From NCBI GenBank assembly GCA_938030175.1, contig CALHGQ010000399.1, forward strand, positions 1 through 37,757: 37,757 nucleotides of DNA, given 5' to 3'. The notes beneath the pieces are model-generated. The model saw only the letters and a program-made list of their open reading frames with translations. It did no database searches and was not told the DNA's origin. The position numbers were made by a program, and so were the translations under genes. This stretch comes from an uncultured bacterium. Lineage in GTDB: Bacteria > Planctomycetota > UBA1135 > GCA-002686595. Shown in pieces: positions 30,712 to 37,757 of the stretch; positions within the stretch are counted from its first letter, which is position 1; every line of letters begins with the position of its first letter.

Positions 30712-32922
30712 ATGGTCACGCCCAAGCCCTCGACCCTCCTCCTCGTCCTCGCCGGGCTCTCTGCTTCTGCGCTTGGGACCTCCTGTTCCGGTTCAGATGT
30801 GGAGCCCGCGCCCAGTGAACCCTCGGAGTCCCGTGCCCCCGAGCGCGACTCGCGGCTCGTGCTGTTCCCTTTCTCCGAAGGCCCAGAAGGAGCCGTGGCG
30901 ATCGTCCGGGGGGAAGCTTCCTCTGACACGCCGGTGCTCCTCGGCGCGCAGTTCGTTCCTCCCGTTGGCGGGCCCTCCGCGTTCTTTCAATCAGGCGGGG
31001 ACTACCGGCAGTGCGGCCGGATGGAGTCGGGCGTCGAGTACGGACTGGCGTGGCGGTTCGAGGCCTCTGGTGCGGGACGCCCGGCGGGAAGCGTCGTCAC
31101 GGTGGACGTCGGGCTGATGGCCTCTGCGACGAAGGAAGAGCTCGAGGCGCTGGCCCAGGGTCAAAAGGGCCACTACCGATCCCATGACGAAGACCCCGGC
31201 GCGCAGGACGGCTCCGAGCTCGCTGAGGGCGCGCAGGACCCAGAAGAGCTCGTTGGCCAGCTCGAGTTCAGCGTAGGGCCCACAGGGTCCAGCGATTTCC
31301 AGACCATCGAACTCAAAGCCGGTTGGTCGAGCATCGATCTGCCCATGGACGCGGCCACGCTGCTCTCGGGTCTGCGCCTGCGGGGCACCGCGGGAGAGGG
31401 CACCCACGTGCTCATCGGCAACGCGCGCGTCCGCGATGTCCAGGGCGCCCGTGAAGGGAGGCGCCCGCCGACCGTTCTCTTCGTGACTTTTGACACGAGC
31501 CGCGCCGATCACTTCTCGTCGATCAACCCGGGGTCGGTGGCGGAGACCCCGAACTTCGATCGCCTGGCTTCGGAGGGCGCGCTCTACACGAACTGCTACT
31601 CCGCAACGAACATCACCAACCCGTCCCACGTCACGCTGATGACCGGCGTGTCGCCGCGCGATACGAAGATCGTCGACAACAAGACGCCGCTTCACTACTC
31701 GGCGTCGACGCTCGCGGAGCAGTTCGAAGCCTCGGGCTACCAGACGTACGCTGTGCTCAGCGCTTTTCACCTCGGCCACGAGCTCAGCGGACTCGGCCAG
31801 GGCTTCCACCGACTCGACACGACGCCTAACTTCGCGCGCTCGGGCGAGGAGACCCTCGACGTGGCGAGGCAGTGGATCGGTGAGGCCGAGGGGTCGCCGC
31901 TCTTCATCTGGGTGCACCTCTTCGATCCGCACGCGCCCTATCGCCTCCCGGACTCGTACCTGCGGAAGCTCTTGGACGGGCGCGCCGATCCTTACGCCGG
32001 CGAGCCCCAGTTCGACGGCCCGCTACGCGTCACGCCCCAGTGGGTGGTGAACGAAGGCGTCAAGGACCCTGCGTTCGTGACCGCTCTCTACGGTGGAGGC
32101 GTCGAGTACCTCGACGATTTGTTCGGGCGCCTTCTCAAGGTGAACCGCATGACGGACGCCACGGTGCTCGCCACCGCGGACCACGGCGAGGGGCTCGGCG
32201 AGCGCAACGTTTGGTGGGATCACTCGGGTGCCTTCTATCCGATGCTCCACGTGCCGATGGCGATCCGTGATCCGCGCATCGCTCCGGGCACGGTGGTGAG
32301 CGCGCCCGTGGAGAACCGCGGCGCGGCGCTCGCGCTCCTCGGGCTAATGGACCTGCCGACCCGTGCCTTCCCGGGGCCGAAACTTCCGGTGGAGCCCACC
32401 GAGCCAGTGGCAGACCCGTCGGCGAATTCAGCGGTCCGCTTCGCCATGGCTGCCCACGGGGGATCCGTTTCGATCACCGACGGCGATTTCACCCTGGAGA
32501 TGTTCCTGCGCGAGCGGGACGTCGGTTCCTCCGGCCGGGTGCACGCGACGGGGAGCTGCTACCTCTACGACGTGACAGACGACCCAGGCTGCACCAAAAA
32601 CCTCGTGGCGTTGGAGTACGAGCGCGCGATCTCCATGCGCGCCCGACTACTGAAGTGGGTGGAGTCCGCCGAGGTGACCGGCATGAACCCCGTCAACCAC
32701 GACGTCAGCCCCGAGATCCTCAGCAAGCTCGCCTCCATGGGGTACTCCGAGGGGCCCGAGCAGCTCGCCAAGTGGTGGGCGCCCGAGCACGTCGCCAAAG
32801 AGGACGGGCCGGATCCCTGGTCGAAGAGCCCGTGGAACCTTGGGTTCACCGCCCAGGACGGCCAAGCCATCCTTGAGGCTGCGGTCGCCGCTGACAACGC
32901 GAAATTCGCCCCGGGCAACTGA
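30712..32922 (+). CDS. Sulfatase-like lipoprotein with N-terminal extra domain
   Basis: A 736-residue protein. The signal ends in the lipobox ALGTSC (Cys25). Residues about 45-245 are an acidic, beta-rich region (SRLVLFPFSEGPEGAVAIVR, then YGLAWRFEAS and LRGTAGEGTHVLIGNARV) that looks like a carbohydrate-binding or jelly-roll domain. The sulfatase-type part starts PPTVLFVTFDTSRADHFSS (metal Asp261), with WVHLFDPHAPYRLP and the metal pair in TVLATADHGEGLGERN. The nucleophile site reads T302-N-P-S-H306, so there is no formylglycine Cys/Ser. The tail has LSKLASMGYSEGPE, as in the gene at 4398. It is divergent from rph. Substrate is unknown; sulfatase activity is doubtful. Confidence 0.84.
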   Translation: MVTPKPSTLLLVLAGLSASALGTSCSGSDVEPAPSEPSESRAPERDSRLVLFPFSEGPEGAVAIVRGEASSDTPVLLGAQFVPPVGGPSAFFQSGGDYRQCGRMESGVEYGLAWRFEASGAGRPAGSVVTVDVGLMASATKEELEALAQGQKGHYRSHDEDPGAQDGSELAEGAQDPEELVGQLEFSVGPTGSSDFQTIELKAGWSSIDLPMDAATLLSGLRLRGTAGEGTHVLIGNARVRDVQGAREGRRPPTVLFVTFDTSRADHFSSINPGSVAETPNFDRLASEGALYTNCYSATNITNPSHVTLMTGVSPRDTKIVDNKTPLHYSASTLAEQFEASGYQTYAVLSAFHLGHELSGLGQGFHRLDTTPNFARSGEETLDVARQWIGEAEGSPLFIWVHLFDPHAPYRLPDSYLRKLLDGRADPYAGEPQFDGPLRVTPQWVVNEGVKDPAFVTALYGGGVEYLDDLFGRLLKVNRMTDATVLATADHGEGLGERNVWWDHSGAFYPMLHVPMAIRDPRIAPGTVVSAPVENRGAALALLGLMDLPTRAFPGPKLPVEPTEPVADPSANSAVRFAMAAHGGSVSITDGDFTLEMFLRERDVGSSGRVHATGSCYLYDVTDDPGCTKNLVALEYERAISMRARLLKWVESAEVTGMNPVNHDVSPEILSKLASMGYSEGPEQLAKWWAPEHVAKEDGPDPWSKSPWNLGFTAQDGQAILEAAVAADNAKFAPGN

Positions 32923-33007
32923 TGGGGCGCGGTTCCAGGCCGTTTTTGCGTCAACCGGGAACGCTAGGGGGCTAGGCGGAGGTAGTGGGGTAGGAGAACG
33001 AACCTCG

Positions 33008-35131
33008 ATGAACCACCAACCCAATACCGCCTTCGGGCATTCCTCCCTGGCCCAGTCCCTCGTTGAGCACCAGGAATTCGTACGACGGCTTGCCCTGCGG
33101 CTCACCGGCGATCCCTCGGAGGCGGATGACGCCGCCCAAGACACGTGGGTGCGCGCGCTCGAGCGCCGACCTTCGCTTTCGCGGAGGCTCGGTCCTTGGC
33201 TAGAGACTTCGCTGCGGGGCATCGTCCGCAATCGGCGCCGCGCCGCGGGACGACGAGCCGTACACGAGAAGGCGGCGGCCCGCCCTGAGGTCGCCTCCCA
33301 GGTGGCCCCCCAGGTAGCCCCCGTGGAGCAGCTCGAGCTTCGGCAATGGGTGGTCGACGCTGTGCTCGCCTTGGACGAGCCGTACCGCCGCACGGTGGTC
33401 ATGGCGTACCAGCAAGGGTTGAGCGCAGCCGAGATCGCGGGCCGTGAGGGGGTGGCCGCCGCGACCGTGCGGACGCGCCTTTACCGGGCGCATGAGCGGC
33501 TCCGCGAACGGATCGGCGACGCGGAGAAGCACGACGGGCTGGCGGCGCTGGCTGCGGCGCCCCTGTGGGGCGCAGCCCGCGCGGGGGCTGTAGGGGGAAA
33601 GCTCGGCGGCGCTGCGCTCGGCGGTGGAGTGCTCACAAAGGCCGCCGGATGGGCGGCCTTGGCGGCTGCCTTCGTCGCCGCCATTTCCTTAGGGGCATGG
33701 GCGGCTTGGAACGACGCCGAGTCCCCTTCGACGCCAGCGCTTGAGGCCTCCCCCTCAAGGGCAGCGTTGGCGGCGGTCTCCTCGGGGGGGGAGTCGGAGC
33801 TAGCCGCGTTGGACGTGGCGCCTGTGGTCGAGGACTCGAAGGAGCAGGCCGGTGAGCGCCGTGCGCTCGTCCCTGAAGGAGCGGCGGACTGGCCCTACTG
33901 GGACGCTGTACGGTCGACACGGGCCGACCTCCCGCGCTACCGCGTTCCCGAGTCGGAGGCGAGTGCGGCCCTGCGCAGGGAGCTCGAGGGGCTGAGCCTT
34001 TTGAATCCGATCCTCCCGTTGAGTGTCAGGGCGCTTGAGTCGGCCTTTGGAGAAGCAGCGGAGCTGAAGGATGTGTCGTTGGCCCTCGCGCCGTCCGTTC
34101 CTTCGTCGACCTTCGCGGGCGCCGAGTGGTTGACCGCGCCGAAAGCGATGCCGATGGTCGACTGGCTAGGCCTCATATCCTCCTTGCATGGGGCGGACAT
34201 TCAATGGGAGGTCCTCGACGGTTCCGTGGTGTTGGCGCCCATGCAGGAGCTAGTCGCAGGTGCCGAGCCCTTCGACCATCGCATCGATGATCTCCTCCTT
34301 GATCCAGCGGCGTACTTCCCAGACGGGGCCGTCCCTTATCCTCTCTATTCGTCGGTTGCGAACGCAAACGACCTCTGCGTGATGCTCATGGGTGGAGCGG
34401 CGGAGTTCCTTCCTGATAGGGAGACCGCTGAGGTTTTGCTCGAACCCCAGGCGATTCGGTGGCGTCATTCGCCGCGATCCCAGCTGCACGTGCAGAGGTA
34501 CCTGGATCAAGTGCGCGCATTTCGGCAGCCGCTACCGGAGCAAGGGGTGTCGGGGAAGAGAGCTCGGCTCCACGAAACACCGAGCGACCGCGCGATCCTG
34601 TCCATCCTCCGCGCCGCCGGGGGCATGAAAGGGTTGATGGAAGAAGCCGACAAAACGCTCGTGGAGCGGCTGCGAGCCCTCGGCACGCAGCACGGCGTCG
34701 GCGTCCTTTGGACCAGCGCGGCGCGTGAGCATGCCGATGCGCCCGAGCAGCTAGCCCTTGGGGTTCTTTGCGGATGCCTGGTGCTGAAGATGCGCGATGA
34801 GGGATTCGTGCGGCAGCTTCCGGTGCTGTGGATGGACCTCCGCACGAAGTTCACGGGACAGGCGATCGATCCGCAGCGAGTGGCCGAGGACGCCAGGCTC
34901 GGTTCGCTGGCCCGAAAAGGGTCGGAGCCAACGCTGACCACGGACTTCCTCGTGGCGTTCTTGCAGCGCTACGTGGCGCCCGAAAGCTGGGACCAGGACC
35001 CAAGGTACTCCATGATGGTGTCCCAGGACTCGCAGCTCACCGTCCACCAGAGCGCATGGGTCCTCGACGAGATCGAGAGAACCGTGAACTACCTGGCAGG
35101 AACCGCGTCCGTCACCGATAGCGCGCGCTAG
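33008..35131 (+). CDS. ECF sigma factor fused to a membrane segment and large C-terminal domain
   Basis: A 707-residue protein. Residues 15-75 are sigma region 2 (HQEFVRRLALRLTGDPSEAD, DAAQDTWVRALER). Residues 110-170 are region 4 (AVLALDEPYRRTVVMAYQQG, LSAAEIAGREGVAAATVRTR). A Gly/Ala-rich stretch leads to a single hydrophobic helix at about 212-234 (AAGWAALAAAFVAAISLGAW). The remaining 470 residues would then lie outside the membrane. They include AMPMVDWLGLISSLHGADIQ and WEVLDGSVVLAP, a beta-alpha-beta pattern like STN/secretin N-domains, and a closing LTVHQSAWVLDEIERTVNYL of the same style. ATG 33008 gives the family start; the track start at 32840 overlaps the preceding gene. Signal and regulon are unknown. 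Confidence 0.82.
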   Translation: MNHQPNTAFGHSSLAQSLVEHQEFVRRLALRLTGDPSEADDAAQDTWVRALERRPSLSRRLGPWLETSLRGIVRNRRRAAGRRAVHEKAAARPEVASQVAPQVAPVEQLELRQWVVDAVLALDEPYRRTVVMAYQQGLSAAEIAGREGVAAATVRTRLYRAHERLRERIGDAEKHDGLAALAAAPLWGAARAGAVGGKLGGAALGGGVLTKAAGWAALAAAFVAAISLGAWAAWNDAESPSTPALEASPSRAALAAVSSGGESELAALDVAPVVEDSKEQAGERRALVPEGAADWPYWDAVRSTRADLPRYRVPESEASAALRRELEGLSLLNPILPLSVRALESAFGEAAELKDVSLALAPSVPSSTFAGAEWLTAPKAMPMVDWLGLISSLHGADIQWEVLDGSVVLAPMQELVAGAEPFDHRIDDLLLDPAAYFPDGAVPYPLYSSVANANDLCVMLMGGAAEFLPDRETAEVLLEPQAIRWRHSPRSQLHVQRYLDQVRAFRQPLPEQGVSGKRARLHETPSDRAILSILRAAGGMKGLMEEADKTLVERLRALGTQHGVGVLWTSAAREHADAPEQLALGVLCGCLVLKMRDEGFVRQLPVLWMDLRTKFTGQAIDPQRVAEDARLGSLARKGSEPTLTTDFLVAFLQRYVAPESWDQDPRYSMMVSQDSQLTVHQSAWVLDEIERTVNYLAGTASVTDSAR

Positions 35132-35147
35132 CGACGTCGAGTCGCCC

Positions 35148-35804
35148 TCACAGGGGGTCGAGGGTGGCGACGATCCGCGGCTCGGATGAGTCGAACGCGG
35201 GTGAGCGGTGAATCGCACCGTGTGCCTCGTTCCCCTCCCAAAGCGTTCCCTTCAGGAGCACGACGTCCCCTGCCCTTGAAGTTCTGACGGACTCCTCGAG
35301 GGCATCGAGCCTCTCGCGCCCCCGCGGGTTCGGGCTCGAACCTGGGTCGCCGGCGGTCCAGCGGTCGGGGACGTACTCGGTGCCGGGGCCGCGATAGGTC
35401 GTGACGAGGCGCAGCCCCACGCGATCGAAGTGCAGGTTCGGGCAAGCGGGCTTCAGAAGTCGCATGACCCGAACCCCAATCGCGTTCGCGCCGGTGAGGT
35501 CCCGCAGGAGCTCCGAGAGGAAGAGAATGTCGTCTCGCAGCGCCGGAAGCTCGCGCTTGAACGTGTGGGCGAATTGAGTTCTCAGGGGGCTGCCATCTAC
35601 GCCGTCCCCATCGCCGTCGCTGGGCAGCACGGTGGAGAAACCGTCCCAGTTCCCGTGGGCCAGGCCCTCGGATTCCGCGACAAGGTCCGCGTCAAGGGAG
35701 CGCCTCAGATGCGCAATGTTGCACCAGGGTTCGAAGATCGACGCTAGCTCCACCAACGAGTCGGCGCGCGCCACGCTCGTCGGGGGGTGGGACGATGTCA
35801 CCAT
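35148..35804 (-). CDS. DUF1826 family protein
   Basis: A 218-residue DUF1826 protein. The defining part is CPNLHFDRVGLRLVTTYRGP, GTEYVPDRWTAGD and GDVVLLKGTLWEGNEAHGAI followed by HRSP. His and Asp in LHFD and the late HRSP could bind a metal, reminiscent of cupin-like oxygenase sites, but no activity is established. Relatives often neighbour COG0523 GTPases in zinc-responsive loci, to my knowledge. Here the ATG directly follows the distal stop codon of the cobW reading frame (TAGATG on the coding strand), so it was built for coupled translation with the full-length cobW. It converges on the sigma-fusion gene with a 16-base gap. Confidence 0.85.
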   Translation of the reverse strand: MVTSSHPPTSVARADSLVELASIFEPWCNIAHLRRSLDADLVAESEGLAHGNWDGFSTVLPSDGDGDGVDGSPLRTQFAHTFKRELPALRDDILFLSELLRDLTGANAIGVRVMRLLKPACPNLHFDRVGLRLVTTYRGPGTEYVPDRWTAGDPGSSPNPRGRERLDALEESVRTSRAGDVVLLKGTLWEGNEAHGAIHRSPAFDSSEPRIVATLDPL

Positions 35805-36110
35805 CTAGAGAGCCTCCTCGGTGGACGCGGCCACCATCGCGATCGAGTCGTCTAGCTCCTCCATCGCCTCGTCGGCACCATCGAGCGAGAGGAACGGGTT
35901 GGGCAGCCCCTCCCACGCAGCGACGCCTGCGTCGGCGACGGAAGCGGGCAAGAGACAATCGTCGAGGCGCTTTCGAAGCTCGTCCTCGTCCATCTGCTGT
36001 CCGATGATGACGAGCTTCTGGACTCGATCGCCGAACTTGGGGTCCCATCCGGGTTGTGCATCGGGGGCGTCTTCCGGATGGCCTTCCCAGTGTTCCTTGG
36101 GCGTCGCCGC
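35805..36110 (-). pseudogene. Severed C-terminal part of the CobW-family GTPase
   Basis: In the same frame as the GTPase and directly after its TAG, 101 codons stay open. They read AATPKEHWEGHPEDAP, GWDPKFGDRVQKLVIIGQQM, then DEDELRKRLDDCLLP and AAWEGLPNPFLSLD. This is the usual end of bacterial COG0523 proteins (W-D/P-x-FGDR-x-Q-x-LV-x-IGQ-x-M). No start codon of its own is expected before Met374 of the combined frame, so it is translated only by readthrough or reinitiation. It ends at 35805, abutting DUF1826. Confidence 0.8.
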
Positions 36111-37112
36111 CTACCAGTAGCCCTTGGGCCCGATGTGGCAGACTCCGCCGGCTTGGGCCCACTCGTAGGCGATCCCGTGGTCCGCAGCGACCCAGAAGAA
36201 GCCCTTGGATCGGAGGACGCTGCTCCACGCTTCAGGATGATGGAACAGGGCGTGGAGCTTCTCGGCGTCGAATGGGCGGCGCTCTTGGTAGACGAAGCTG
36301 GTGAAGCCGTAGGTCTCGGTTTCTGGGGCGTGCTCACCCTCAAGCTCGCGCTGCCACGCCTCTGAGTTGGCGGCCTCCTCGTAGTTGAAGAGACCGGTGT
36401 TCAAGACTTGCTCCAGCGGGATCTTGCCGAACTGTGCGTGGACAATCTTCGCCCGTGGGTTGAGGTTCCTCAGCGCGGAGTGGACCTCCGCGAGCGCCCG
36501 CTCGTCGACCAAGTCCACCTTGTTGAGCACGATCACGTCGGCGAACTCCACCTGATCGATGAGAAGCTCCGCGACCGTCCTCATGTCGTCGGGCCCAGAG
36601 GCGAGCCCAAGCTCGGCGAGATCGTCCGCCTTCATCACGCTCGCCAAGAGGCCGGACGCATCGACCACCGTCACCATCGTGTCGAGCCTCGCGACCTCCG
36701 CCAGGCTTTGACCCTCCTCGTCCTCGAACGTGAACGTCTGCGCGACCGGCACAGGCTCTGAGATCCCCGTCGACTCAATCAGGAGGTAGTCGAAGCGACC
36801 GTCTTTTGCCAAGCGGGCGACCTCCTCGAGCAGGTCCTCCCGGAGCGTGCAGCAGATGCAGCCGTTCGTCATCTCGACCAGCTTCTCCTCCGTGCGTGAC
36901 AGATCGGACCCGCCCCGCGCGACGAGCTCGCTGTCGATGTTCACCTCGCTCATGTCGTTCACGATCACGGCGACCCGAAGGCCGTCGCGGTTGTTCAGGA
37001 CATGGTTCAGGAGCGTGGTCTTGCCGGCTCCGAGGAACCCGCTGAGGACAGTGGTGGGGAGGCGACGGACGGAGGGCGAAGAGTCGGGGGCGAGTGGGGT
37101 CTCAGTGAGCAT
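36111..37112 (-). CDS. CobW/COG0523 family GTPase (zinc-chaperone type), truncated by in-frame TAG
   Basis: 333 residues to the TAG; about 435 if the TAG were sense. Walker A is [10 protein letters not shown] (Lys31). The metal site is CICC (85-88) in [24 protein letters not shown] is at 197-200, and [16 protein letters not shown] and [15 protein letters not shown] are also family hallmarks. The CobW_C domain starts near [20 protein letters not shown] and runs to HIGPKGYW, where TAG stands in place of the expected second Trp (GYWWAA). ATG 37112 has GGGAGG about 11 bases upstream; the track start at 37562 is not supported. COG0523 proteins deliver zinc or other metals to target enzymes using GTP. 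With DUF1826 it forms a two-gene unit. Confidence 0.85.
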   Translation of the reverse strand: MLTETPLAPDSSPSVRRLPTTVLSGFLGAGKTTLLNHVLNNRDGLRVAVIVNDMSEVNIDSELVARGGSDLSRTEEKLVEMTNGCICCTLREDLLEEVARLAKDGRFDYLLIESTGISEPVPVAQTFTFEDEEGQSLAEVARLDTMVTVVDASGLLASVMKADDLAELGLASGPDDMRTVAELLIDQVEFADVIVLNKVDLVDERALAEVHSALRNLNPRAKIVHAQFGKIPLEQVLNTGLFNYEEAANSEAWQRELEGEHAPETETYGFTSFVYQERRPFDAEKLHALFHHPEAWSSVLRSKGFFWVAADHGIAYEWAQAGGVCHIGPKGYW

Positions 37113-37154
37113 GTGGATCGGAACCTCCCAGGAAAGCGGTGCACCAATCCGGCA

Positions 37155-37520
37155 ATGAACTGGCCACAGGAGTTCACGACGCCCCTCAACGGAACGCTTG
37201 GACGGTGGGGCAAGTGTCGAAGGGAGTCTCGCTGTGGTGCCGGGGCCAAGCTCCGAAGCTATGGGCAACTGGGCGGCGAGCTCGGTCTGAACTTTGTGCC
37301 CACCGGACTCCCGACTTTGCTGCTGCAGCCGATGGTGGGCGGCGACGGAGACGTGACGGGGTCGTGCAACTTCCCCACTCAAACCGCAGCTAACTGGAAC
37401 CCCGGCATGACCGTAGCGTCGGCCCAGACCCTGTACTTCCAGTTGAGCGACAAGGACAACGGTGGCCCGTGCGGCGCCAACTACAGCTTTAGTCGCGGCG
37501 TGTCGGTCGTCACGCAGTGA
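37155..37520 (+). pseudogene. Remnant of a secreted-protein C-terminal domain
   Basis: The frame ends [31 protein letters not shown] and stop. It aligns by eye with the end of the protein at 7505 (LNFQLWVRD, then SNFTRGLSVTF). An upstream [14 protein letters not shown] and FVPTGLP may match the CTAAPNSTG and TASGLP parts. There is no signal peptide or N-terminal body, and the frame runs into the 5' end of the divergent cobW gene. It is therefore best read as the decayed 3' end of a former gene; a short functional gene is less likely. It is followed by 147 bases (37521-37667) with nothing recognisable. Confidence 0.45.
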
Positions 37521-37667
37521 GACATCGGAGCGTGTCGCGCATGGGCGAAACCGTCCATGCACGGCATGCTCCTGGGGAGGGGCTGCTAGCTATTCGGGGC
37601 CCTTCAAGCAACGCAGTCAGGGCTTCGAGGGGCGCTGGTGGATAGTCCGGCCTTATTCAATGGGCTG

Positions 37668-37757
37668 CTAGTGGCCGATGAGTTCTGCCGTTGCCTTCTG
37701 GGCCGCGGTGCGGGCGCGTGCGATCGCGTCCTTGCCGACGCCTGCCCTCGTGGCCTC
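37668..37757 (-). CDS. C-terminal end of an unidentified protein (5' end outside window)
   Basis: The last 29 codons of a minus-strand frame, ending at TAG (37670-37668), run off the right edge. The peptide ends ARARTAAQKATAELIGH. Third-position GC is high (about 24 of 29), which supports coding. Ala/Lys-rich helix character is seen, but the family cannot be named from this length. Confidence 0.45.
   Translation of the reverse strand, partial: EATRAGVGKDAIARARTAAQKATAELIGH

Noticed and set aside
30991-31932. 313-aa minus-strand ORF opposite the second sulfatase-like gene
   Set aside because: Antisense shadow; composition typical of reversed high-GC coding DNA.
37113-37562. N-terminal extension of the CobW ORF to 37562
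   Set aside because: The added residues are Arg-rich and unlike the family; ATG 37112 has a ribosome site and gives the normal N-terminus.
1-37757. CRISPR array, insertion sequence, prophage or integrative element
   Set aside because: No regularly spaced direct repeats, transposase, integrase or phage genes are seen, and gene style is uniform across the window.

Overview
The window is high-GC, densely coded bacterial DNA, most likely from a planctomycete. This is inferred from gene content, not from a marker-gene search. The supporting signs are a DUF1800/DUF1501 pair, several secreted proteins and lipoproteins, two sulfatase-like (alkaline phosphatase superfamily) lipoproteins, an ECF sigma factor carrying a membrane segment and a large extra domain, and a C-terminal domain of the type seen in secreted proteins of the Saltatorellus/Engelhardtia/Rohdeia planctomycete lineages. 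An LptB homologue and many lipoproteins indicate a diderm envelope. There is no sign of a phage, an insertion sequence or a CRISPR array.

Layout. 1-1.4 kb: the 3' end of ligA, then an ECF-type sigma factor with its terminator. 1.48 kb: tRNA-Val(CAC). 1.6-5.9 kb: a co-directional run of xdhC, a GT39-like membrane protein with a TPR tail, and a sulfatase-like lipoprotein. 6-7.3 kb: two convergent small lipoprotein genes, one with a Trp-rich tandem repeat in its signal peptide. 7.5-11.6 kb: a secreted protein with a shared C-terminal domain, then the DUF1800/DUF1501 pair. 11.7-12.7 kb: a lone receiver-domain protein and a DinB-like protein. 12.8-16.6 kb: a coupled ABC exporter and Nudix hydrolase on the minus strand, divergent from a Nudix-VOC fusion and a stand-alone VOC protein. 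16.7-21.4 kb, minus strand: etfB-etfA, lptB and an enlarged signal peptidase I. 21.6-27.2 kb: DUF2911, a helical-repeat secreted protein, a YbjQ-family protein, an amidohydrolase and a pseudopilin. 27.3-30.5 kb, minus strand: rph-rdgB-lepA. 30.7-35.1 kb: a second sulfatase-like lipoprotein, then the sigma/membrane/extracytoplasmic fusion. 35.1-37.1 kb, minus strand: a COG0523 (CobW-type) GTPase interrupted by an in-frame TAG, abutting a DUF1826 gene. The window ends with a remnant of the secreted-protein C-terminal domain and the tail of an unidentified gene.

How the genes work together. rph/rdgB/lepA is a housekeeping unit for RNA processing, nucleotide-pool cleaning and translation. EtfAB feeds electrons from flavin dehydrogenases into respiration. 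LptB and signal peptidase I belong to envelope assembly. CobW-DUF1826 looks like a zinc (metal) homeostasis pair. The most notable items are the amber codon inside cobW, the sigma factor that appears to combine sensor and regulator in one chain, the signal peptidase with a large beta-rich insertion, the Nudix-VOC fusion, and the C-terminal domain shared by two loci, which could be a surface-sorting module.
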